This document shows, piece by piece, positions 52,190 to 64,000 of a stretch of DNA of 64,000 nt. Location: assembly GCA_965153355.1 (NCBI GenBank), contig OZ231126.1, positions 42,532,001 through 42,596,000 of the forward strand. The letters are read 5' to 3'. The stretch comes from Flaccisagitta enflata. Lineage: Eukaryota; Chaetognatha; Sagittoidea; Aphragmophora. Positions within the stretch are counted from its first letter, which is position 1. The number at the start of each line of letters is the position of its first letter. The notes under the pieces are model-generated. The model did no database searches. It was not told the origin of the DNA and worked only from the letters and a program-made list of their open reading frames with translations. The translations under genes were made by a program, and so were the position numbers.

Positions 52190-52615
52190 TGAATGAATAA
52201 ATAAATGAATGAATGAATGAATGAATGAATGAATGAATGAATGAATGAATGAATGAATGAATGAATGAAGGAAGAAAGGAATGAATGAATGAATGAATGA
52301 ATGAATGAATGAATGAAGGAATGAATGAATGAATGAATGAATGAAGGAATGAATGAATGAATGAATGAATGAATGAATGAATGAATGAACAAATGAATGA
52401 ATGAATGAATGAATGAATGAATGAATGAATGAATGAATGAATGAATGAACGAATGAACAAATGAATTAATGAATGAATGAATGAATGAATGAATGAATGA
52501 ATGAATGAATGAATGAATGAATGAATGAATGAATGAATGAATGAATGAATGAATGAATATATGAATGAATGAATGAATGAATGAATAAATGAATGAATGA
52601 ATGAATGATTATATG
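52190..52615. repeat. (GAAT)n microsatellite
   Basis: About 105 GAAT units with a few AAGG, ACAA and TAAT changes. The poly-FIHS frame on the minus strand is a by-product. Confidence 0.97.
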
Positions 52616-52884
52616 AATAAAGTAGTAATACATACTTCTTGTGGAACGGGAAAGTGATTAAGATATCAAGAACTAAATGGTGCTCAACGGTAACAAATGG
52701 TGTTATATTCGTTAGCAATAGTAGCGACAGGAACATACAAAAGCATCACACGATCAATGACAGGAAATTTAGCGAATGATAGTTACAACGAATCATAAAT
52801 ATAGAAAAGAAGTAAGAGAGAAACGAATACAGGCTGCCATTCCCGAATGAAAATCAGAAAGGCATGATCCAACGCTATACTGAA

Positions 52885-53073
52885 CAAGGCCGGATACACG
52901 GCTACCCCAGTCGCATGCGGGTGGGCAGGGGCCATAATTGAGGTCAGTAGAATATTTGGGCAGGAGCAATAAGGCCAAAACCCCCATAAACGCCAAAAAA
53001 GTAAAGTGTGACAGACCAACGGACCGACGGACGGACCAACAAAGCGGGGTGTACAGTCGCGTAGCACGCAACT
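52885..53073 (-). repeat. Pearl-like type A
   Basis: CAAGGCCGGATACACGGCTA, CCAGTCGCATGCGGGTGGGC, a GACC/GACG core, CAGTCGCGTAGCACGCAACT then AAAAA. Confidence 0.88.
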
Positions 53074-53130
53074 AAAAATCCATCGATTGAGGCGCTAGAT
53101 TCATACAGGAGTAACTGATGTTATGTAGAA

Positions 53131-53336
53131 CAAGGCCAACACCTTACAGTCGCGTGCGGTTGGTAAGACCATAAAAATAAAAGACTAAAAGACCAAAAGA
53201 CTAAAACACTAAATGTAAAATGACTTAAAACGACTTTAAATAACTTAAAATGACGTAAAATGACGAAAAAAAGCTAAGCGTTACGGACAGACGCACCGAC
53301 GGACAGAGTGGGTCATAGAGTTGCGTGAACGCGACT
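53131..53336 (-). repeat. Pearl-like type B, short
   Basis: CAAGGCCAACACCTTACAGT, short AAATGACTTA core, GAGTTGCGTGAACGCGACT then A9. Confidence 0.85.
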
Positions 53337-53689
53337 AAAAAAAAACTCAGGAGGATGGCTTATGAGTAATGAGGGGGAAATGGGGTGAGGGGAGGGGAGT
53401 TGGTAAGAGGAAGGGTTGGTGGAGTGGCATACTCGTGAAGTGGTCATGGTACGTTTGTTAACAACTCTCTTTTGTATCCTGAGACATTTCTCCTTCTGAA
53501 ACCGCACCGGCCAAAATGAAAAAGGAGATTCGTCCCCTCGGCACGAAAAACAGGAGGGACCATCATCGCGATAATCTCAAACAGGACCGCGGGTCAAAGT
53601 TTCATTTCCTTTCCAAACCATCGACCGGCCCTCGGAGACAGTTTACCACTTCATTTCCTCAACACTTCTCCTTTTCGTTGTCCCTTTTC

Positions 53690-53935
53690 GTCTTTGTTCT
53701 TCTTTTCTTCTTTTTTTTATCTTCTCTTCCTTATATCTCTTTTTTTTTCTTTCTCTTTTTCTCTTTTTTTTCATTTTCATTTTCTTCTTCTTTTTTTCAT
53801 TTTCTTTTCTTTTCTTTTTTCATTTTCTGTTTCCTTCTTTCTTCTTCTTTTTCTTTTTCTTTTTCTTTTTCTTTTTCTTTTTCTTTTTCTTTTTCTGTTT
53901 TTTTTCTTTTTCTTTTTTGTTTTCTTTTTGGTCTC
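53690..53935. repeat. (CTTTTT)n pyrimidine tract
   Basis: CTTTTT hexamers and related T/C-rich sequence. Confidence 0.9.
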
Positions 53936-54032
53936 ATTCCAGTCGGACATTGAGTCCCTTTTTACGCGTTCCGGTTCATCAGAGAAAGAAAATGGTATTT
54001 CCCACCGGCAGTTTTTCGATGCTGTTTTTTTT

Positions 54033-54233
54033 AGTCGCGTGCTACAGGGTGTTTCACGCGTATTGACCGATTAAGAATCGACATAACCGTCGGTCCGACC
54101 GCCGTCCATCGGTCAAATCCAACTTGAGGTTTTTGGGGGTTTTGGCCTCACCGCTCCTGCCCAAATGATCTGGTGACCTCAACTATGGCCCTGCCCACCC
54201 GCACAAGACTGGGTAGCCGTGTATCCGGCCTTG
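54033..54233 (+). repeat. Pearl-like type A
   Basis: AGTCGCGTGCTACAGGGTG head, short GTCGGTCC core, CTGCCCAAATGATCTGGTGA, GTGTATCCGGCCTTG tail. Confidence 0.8.
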
Positions 54234-54336
54234 TTCTTTTGCGAGACAAAACAAGAGAACAGAATATTGTATAGTAGTAACTCAATTTTCTACAAATTCT
54301 GCTTACAGAAGCTGTTTTTGCTTCTTTTTTTTTCTC

Positions 54337-54445
<109 letters not shown>

Positions 54446-54594
54446 TTTTTTCCCCGAAACTAGCCTTTTTCAAAAACCGTGCCCCCAAGTTATTATTTCA
54501 AACGCGAATTCTTCTTCGACACATTAGACGTTTCTTATTTCATTTTATTCCATACCTGATAAATTTTCGAATTTTCGTTCTCTCTCTGTCTTTC

Positions 54595-54666
<72 letters not shown>

Positions 54667-55254
54667 ATTTTTTTTTCTTGGCTCTGTTATCGTCGCATAT
54701 TCCTGCATTTCTTTTTTCTCCTCCCTTTTTTTTTCTTTCGTTTCGCCAATAACCATTTTTCATCCACTATTTCATCGCTCTTTCTTCTCTTCCTTTTTTC
54801 TTTTCTTTTTTATTCAGCAAGACCCGAATTTCCAATTTTGTTTTCCTTTTCCCCATAATTCATCATTTGTATAACTGAGACAACTGAGATCGACACCGCC
54901 CCCCTCCCCCGCAGGTCGTTATCCATACGGGTTTCTGTGTATATTTTCAAAATCTAGATATCTGAGTCTGTTTGTTTCTTCCTGCCTGTTAGGAACCATC
55001 TTTCTGTCTATGTCTCTCCGACTTTGCACCGCTTCTGTCTCTCTCCGTATCTATTTTTATTTGCTTCTCTCTCGGTTCTGTTGCCATCTGTTGCCATCTG
55101 ATTCTCTCTCTCTCTCTCTCTGGTTCTTTACTTATTGCATGGTTTATGTTAGCTGCGAATGGATGAGGGGAGCTTAGAGCGGAGGCGAGGAAAAACTAAG
55201 TGATAATGAGAACTCAATATTTCTCCGTTCTTCCCGCGTTCGCTAATGGTCGTT

Positions 55255-55477
55255 GCCAAAAACAACAACAAACAATAATAAAAACAACAACAACAAATAA
55301 CAAAACAAAAAATAAATAAATAACAACAACAAATAACAATAACAATAAAAACAATAAACAACAATAAACAACAACAACAACAATAACATCAACAACAATA
55401 ACAAATAAATAAATAACAACAATAAATAAACAAATAACAACAAACAAACAACAATAACCACAACCACAACCACAACC

Positions 55478-55531
<54 letters not shown>

Positions 55532-55535
55532 GAAA
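55255..55535. repeat. CAA/AATAAC-rich repeat region
   Basis: Irregular AACAACAAATAACAAT, then ACCACA, then pure CAA ~55480-55530. Confidence 0.92.
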
Positions 55536-56120
55536 CGATTACAACAACAAAGATAACAACATTGATATAAATGCAAAAGAAAACGGAGCTTCGATATAGC
55601 GCACTCGCTTTTAAGGCAAGCCCGCCTGAAATACATACAATTTGATGCCCCTCAAAGATTATGTAGTTACATTTCATCATTGGCAATAAAGCGACGTCAT
55701 AAGGCAAAATTTTGTCCAGTCCCTTGTCAATGTCACTAGACTGCATGACGAATCGTCGTAGTAATACCGAAGATACTGCCAATCCATTTGGTCTGTTGCG
55801 CTTATCAATTGCTTCCTAAATCTTTAAGATAATCGAAAACACTCATGTTCAATCTCCAAACATTACCTAAATCCCGAAATATTTCCTCGATTCAATACCA
55901 GACACTCCCTCAATTCCAATCACCATCCCATCCCACATGCTTCCTGATACCCAAACGCTCCCTGATACCCAAACGCTCCCTGAAACCCAAACGCCCCCTA
56001 AAGCTTTATTTCCGTCATTCACACGCTTCCACAATTCAACTCCCTAAACTGTGGGAGGAAGTTGGTTATTGGCTGGCGATGCTGTGAGTAAAAATGAGTT
56101 GAGTGAAAATAATCATTACA
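55536..56120. other. Low-copy sequence with short minisatellite
   Basis: Three to four units of CCCTGATACCCAAACGCT at ~55945-56000. No gene recognised. Confidence 0.6.
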
Positions 56121-56122
56121 TC

Positions 56123-56126
<4 letters not shown>

Positions 56127-56170
<44 letters not shown>
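56127..56170. repeat. (GA)n at the 3' edge of the retrotransposon
   Basis: About 22 GA units immediately after the 3' end of the element, matching the GA tract at its 5' edge. Confidence 0.95.
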
Positions 56171-58735
<2,565 letters not shown>

Positions 58736-58973
58736 GAACGCACAGAGATAGACAGACAGAACTAGGAATAGATGTCCATTAGAGTAGCCTCCACCCATGC
58801 AGGTTGTAACACCCATTTACGAGTTAAAAAAGCATCATTGCATTGGTGTCTTGACTGACTGTTTATTGCAAAAAAAGTGCATATTTGTCTCATACCAGGA
58901 AGCTCAAACTCGATTTGTGTCTGGGGTGTTACCCAAATTTTCGTCTTCAATTCGATGGGGACAAGTTTTGGCC

Positions 58974-60010
58974 TTTTGGGCAGCGGTCCTGGAGGGGCCA
59001 ATGACCTATGATACCATACAGGGAAAATTTTTCTGTTATCGTTCCCCCCCTGAGGCCTAAAATCAAGCCTCAAATCAGCCTTCTCAGGCCTGAGATTAGC
59101 CATTTCAGGCCCTCTCAAGTCTGAAATTGACCCTCCCAGGCCGGATATCAGCCATCACAGGCCTATGACAAGTCCTCTCAGGCCTTATATTAACCCTCCC
59201 GGACCTCAAACTAGCCATCCCCAGTTCTGTCATCCACTCCCCGGCCCCCCCCCCCAGACAAATCAAATCAAGCCTCGAATCAGCCTTCTCAGGCCTAAGA
59301 TTGGCCCTTTCAGGCCCTCTCAGTACTAAAATTGACCCTCTTAGGCCTGAAATCAGCCATCGCAAACCAAAAATAAACCCTCTCAGGACTCAAATTGACC
59401 CTCCCGGGCTTCAAATTTGCCATCCCCAATCTCCAATAAGCTCTTTCAGGCCTCAAAGTGACCCTCACAAGCCTCAAAATTGACGCTCTCAGGCCTCATC
59501 TCAGCCATCCTTGGCCTAAAACAAGCCCTCTTAGGCCTCAATTTGACCCTCCAAAGCCTCAAATTAGATCCTACAGACCTTAAATTGACCCTACCCGGGC
59601 CTCAAATTAGCCATATTAAGTCTCAAATATGCTCGTTCAGGCCTCAAATTGACCCTCCAAAGCCTCAAAATTGACCCTCTTAGGCCTCAACTCAGGCATG
59701 TCAGGCCTCAAATTGACCCTCCCCAGCCTCAAATTAGGCCCTAAATTGAGCCTCCTTAGCCATCCCAAGCCTCATATAAACTCTTTCAGGCCTTAAATTG
59801 ACTCTCCTGGCCCCTCTCTCAGGCCTCAAGCCAGCCCTCACATGCCTCAAGCCAGCCTCCTCAGTTCTCAAATCAGACCCCTAAAACGTTGAATCATAAG
59901 TCATCGGCCCCTCTGGAGCCGCTGCCCCATGTACTTAGACAACCTGAGCTGATGAATAGAATAAATGGGGCATCGGGTACCGCTGACCATATGACGCTTG
60001 AGCGATCTGT
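58974..60010 (+). repeat. AGGCC-family repeat, 1.0 kb copy
   Basis: GGGCAGCGGTCCTGGAGGGG start, ~40 core units like CTCAGGCCTCAAATTGACCC, then CATCGGCCCCTCTGGAGCCG, a shortened stem-loop and GGTACCGCTGACCAT. Longest core of the family in this window. Confidence 0.85.
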
Positions 60011-60361
60011 TTTGGGTAATAAAGCCACTTAGTGAAGCAGAATCAAAGTCGAGGGGCGAGGGCAAATCTTTGGGCCTCGCAAGGGACTTTTACCATTTAT
60101 TTTGGTATGACGACCAACCATCAGTAAGTTCCCAGAAACAGACATCCGAACTTCTCGAATACCATTGTTCAAAACCAATTCGTTTCTTAATCAATATCAT
60201 ATCAAATATGATTGAATAATAAATTACTACACCATCCGGTCCGCTGTCGTTTCTACCACTTTACGTACCTCGCTGTTATGGTTTGTTCATATCCGCTTGT
60301 TACTGCAACAATCATAACAACATAAACAACAAATAATGATGAACCCCTCCCCCTCAAACAA
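60011..60361. other. Low-copy sequence, nothing recognised
   Basis: No coding or repeat signal. Confidence 0.55.
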
Positions 60362-60472
<111 letters not shown>

Positions 60473-60878
60473 CGCGCACAGCTGCTCCCCTTTTCCATCG
60501 CGCAATCCGACATACCCTTCACTACACACTCGCTCGCTGCCAATATCATCACATCATGTGTCAAAAAGTTATTAGAAGACGAGGCCCAAAGGGCCACCGG
60601 CCGGAAGCGTGATTGTGTGGTGGCACAATAAATGGCTTTTGAAGCTTGATTCCCATCGAGATTTCCGCTTAAAGAGCAACTGTTTTTTTGTTTTTTGTTT
60701 TTTGTTTTTTTTTTTTTGAAAGCCGACGGAAGCCAGCGCCCATTTTGACAACGCCACTTCATGGTGGAAAAATATACAGTAGATGTCGCCTAAACTTGAA
60801 AATACGGGGGCCCTCATATCCTAACTACCATTTGTGCCAATGAAATGAAACTGTGTCTGTATAATGCTAATGTCTTAT

Positions 60879-61181
60879 AGGGTTGACGATGGGGTATGGC
60901 AGCTCTGTGGATAAAAAATTCTTTTGAATATACTAAAACAAATTTGTTTAATTCAAACAGTTGCCAGAATTGGTCTAGTAGTTAACTCACTTGACTTCAA
61001 ATCCCTCCTGATCAATTCATTTCTTTAAAAGTTCCAGGTTCGAATCCTAGGCTGGTTTTGCAATTAAAGCAAATAGATGAAGCTGAAATTCTGCCATAAA
61101 AGTGATTGATCCTAACATTTTATACTAAAAGTTTTTTTTGTAAGGTAAGCCGTAGGGGGATGCCATACCCAAGTCAACCCT
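60879..61181. mobile_element. Small inverted-repeat element with a tRNA-like centre
   Basis: AGGGTTGACGATGGGGTATGGCA at one end and TGCCATACCCAAGTCAACCCT at the other (imperfect ~22-bp TIR). No clear target duplication. It contains the tRNA-like sequence at 60963-61057. Confidence 0.5.
60963..61057 (+). repeat. tRNA-like sequence (SINE relic or decayed tRNA)
   Basis: A-box-like TGGTCTAGTAGTTAACTCA and a perfect B box GGTTCGAATCC (61037-61047). Outer ends GCCAG and CTGGT could pair. About 20 extra bases lie between the anticodon region (GACTTCAAATC) and the variable arm, and the anticodon stem does not pair. I therefore do not call a functional tRNA. Confidence 0.45.
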
Positions 61182-61332
61182 TAGGGTCTATATATTAGAC
61201 TAGCAAAATATCAGTCTCACTGTATTATGCTGAGGTTATGAGTTTCCTGTATTTCCCAAGTCTAGATGATATTTACTGTAATTCATAATCTCTATCCTTC
61301 TTTCTTTTCCTATTATAACTTTTCTGTTTTTT

Positions 61333-61885
61333 GTAGGACATAGGGTGAATTTCAGACGTCTGTCCGTCCGCATGTATGTCTGTCCGTCCTCTCCCGAGGC
61401 TCCTTCAGGCCCAAAATCAGCCCTTCTGCTTCAAAAATTAGCTCCTTCAGGCCTGGGCTATCAGTCCTTTCAGGCCTAACTTCAACCTTTCAAGTTTCAA
61501 CAGCCCCTTCAGGCTCACCCAGTCTCCTTCAGGCCTAAAATCAGCCTGCCCAGCTCCAAAATAAGTTTCTGATACTCCTAAATCAACCTTGTTGTAAGCA
61601 GCACCACATTGTGTTTAAAATCAGCCCTCTTCAAACTCTAAAATAATCACTTGTGTCTCACTTCAGCCCTCAAAATTACTGGCTGATCTCGGTCTAAGCC
61701 TTTAGACTTCTAAATCAGTAGTATGGGCCGGTGCCCATCACTGGCCCATACCATTAAATTCAGCCCTCAGCCTTCATTAGTGTGCTTACTGATCTAATCA
61801 GCTCTTTAATGTGCCTTCTCAGGACGTCTGAAATTATCCCTTTGTAGCAGGACATTGGCCTTGGGGCTGCTGTTCTGTTTCACTT
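61333..61885 (+). repeat. AGGCC-family repeat, degenerate, cut by gap
   Basis: GTAGGACATAGGGTGAATTT, GTCCGTCCG, core of TTCAGGCCTAAAATCAGCC units with a GGGCCGGTGCCCATCACTGG-type hairpin at ~61725-61750, and AGGACATTGGCC before the gap. Confidence 0.75.
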
Positions 61886-61918
61886 NNNNNNNNNNNNNNN
61901 NNNNNNNNNNNNNNNNNN
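61886..61918. other. Assembly gap, 33 Ns
   Basis: Run of N at the end of an AGGCC-family copy, where its CCCTGCT stem-loop would be expected. Confidence 0.99.
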
Positions 61919-62028
61919 CAGCACTTCACTCGTTCAATGACTACCCCCCCCCTCCCAACTGTCGCCTCTTTTCTTTTGTCTGCTTGTGTTTCGGATTGTC
62001 GGTCCATCTATCTACCTGTGTAAATGAA

Positions 62029-63145
<1,117 letters not shown>

Positions 63146-63798
63146 TGATCACGATAAGGTTTATGTTAAAACCATACCGGGTCATCAATCTGGACTGGGA
63201 AAAAGTGTTAAGCTTTTCCTCTCAGCTGCTTCTCCTCACTGATCTGGAATTTGTTTTTGTTTTTTTATAGTACTATGTTTGACGTTTTTTGTTTCAAAAT
63301 TTCATTGGTCTGACTTAAATACTTTGCCCACGACATCTATTTAAAAGAAAAACAAGTATTTTCAGATATAGCTCAATTTAGCCTTAGTTTATCAAAACTT
63401 TTTTTTTTATTTGCTCTTATATCTTACTGGATTGAGCAGCAAATGTCAGATTTGTCTCAGTTAAAGATATCTTTATAAATTTTAAAAACTATCTTTAATT
63501 TGAGACTATTTTAGCATTTGTAGCTCAATCTGATCAAAAATAAGGGAAAATAGTTCTGAGGAAATAGGGATAGATTGAGCTTCAGCCACAATTACTTGTT
63601 TCACTTCAAATTGATGTTGTGGACAACGTAATTAACACAGACCAATGAAATTTTGACACAAAAAACGTCAAACATAGTACTAAATAGGAAAATCAATTCC
63701 AGGTCATTGAGAAGAAGCAACTGAGAGTAAAAGCTTAATACTTTTTCCCAATCGAGATTGATGACCCTGTATTGGTTTGACGTAATCGGGATGGTGCG
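63146..63798. repeat. Diverged long hairpin, ~650 bp
   Basis: 63146-63340 is the reverse complement of 63625-63798 with ~20-25 percent mismatch. Examples are GGGTCATCAATCTGGACTGG against its inverse near 63755, and TAGTACTATGTTTGACGTTT against 63668-63685. Weaker pairing continues inward to ~63560. It is either an old foldback element or two inverted exon-like copies. Confidence 0.75.
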
Positions 63799-64000
63799 GT
63801 GATAGAACGGTCTGGAGTCGGGCCGTCTTTATTCGGTCGCCATTGAATACCTCCATATCCCTTGCCTCCCTTCTTTTTCTCCTAATCCTACTTTGGAACC
63901 CTGAGGTAAGCGCAATTCCCATCAATACCAACAATTTCCCTTTTGCCTGTTGCTTCTTTCCATCTAATGAGTCATCTGTGACTGTGAGAATATGAATTAT
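63799..64000. other. Low-copy sequence to window end
   Basis: No repeat or gene recognised. Confidence 0.5.

Noticed and set aside
58800-58935. Small TIR element from GTAACACCC and GGGTGTTAC
   Set aside because: Only nine bases pair, with no target duplication and no second copy in the window.
60963-61057. Functional tRNA gene
   Set aside because: The B box is perfect but the anticodon stem does not pair and ~20 extra bases fall in the wrong place for a normal intron.
63146-63242. P-loop (Walker A) protein from GHQSGLGKS
   Set aside because: Spacing is one residue too long for GxxxxGKS, the frame is short, and the sequence belongs to a diverged hairpin.

Overview
This is nuclear DNA of a metazoan, most likely a marine invertebrate. 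The evidence is very long GA, CA, CT and CAA microsatellites, many hAT-type and foldback transposons, an R2/R4-type non-LTR retrotransposon, and about 25 copies of a short element with a tetranucleotide GTCC/GTCG core and inverted ends that resembles the 'pearl' elements described from bivalves. I cannot name the species. I found no convincing host protein-coding gene, rRNA, canonical tRNA or CRISPR array. Nearly all long reading frames are translations of microsatellites or of minisatellites whose period is a multiple of three.

The main architecture is a nested palindrome. The inner inverted repeat (23000-25231 against 25388-27637, 156-bp loop) carries the LTR, leader and gag-like reading frame of an LTR retrotransposon on both arms. 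The outer inverted repeat pairs positions 1-19997 with 36766-45375. Position 1 pairs with about 45375, so the partner of everything to the right lies outside the window and the palindrome may continue. The arms are not identical. They differ by clean insertions with matching empty sites. Left-arm-only insertions are a 5.0-kb hAT-like element (384-5408), a 3.4-kb TIR element (14267-17659), a 3.1-kb hAT-like element (19998-23074) and a large 75-bp-repeat array. Right-arm-only insertions are a 1.8-kb foldback element (42567-44378), a 339-bp hAT MITE, a 396-bp pearl-like copy, a 0.8-kb hairpin-ended element and a 0.4-kb TA-flanked MITE. An unpaired 8.8-kb block (27638-36436) lies between the inner and outer right arms. 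It is followed by a version of the locus that lacks both the LTR element and the hAT. This looks like two haplotypes of one locus joined head to head, either by assembly or as a real inverted duplication.

From 45.4 to 64 kb the sequence is unpaired inside the window. It holds a 2.7-kb hairpin-ended element (46411-49133) with other repeats nested in it, more pearl-like and 'AGGCC' stem-loop repeats, a GAAT array, a 5'-truncated R2/R4-like retrotransposon bounded on both sides by GA microsatellite (56171-58288), a tRNA-like sequence inside a small inverted-repeat element, a 33-base assembly gap and a diverged 0.65-kb hairpin at the end.

The most novel items are the palindrome itself and the hairpin-ended element family. 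That family has two copies, no target duplication, a TAC target and hairpin bases that change together. Microsatellite boundaries and repeat copy numbers are read by eye and approximate.
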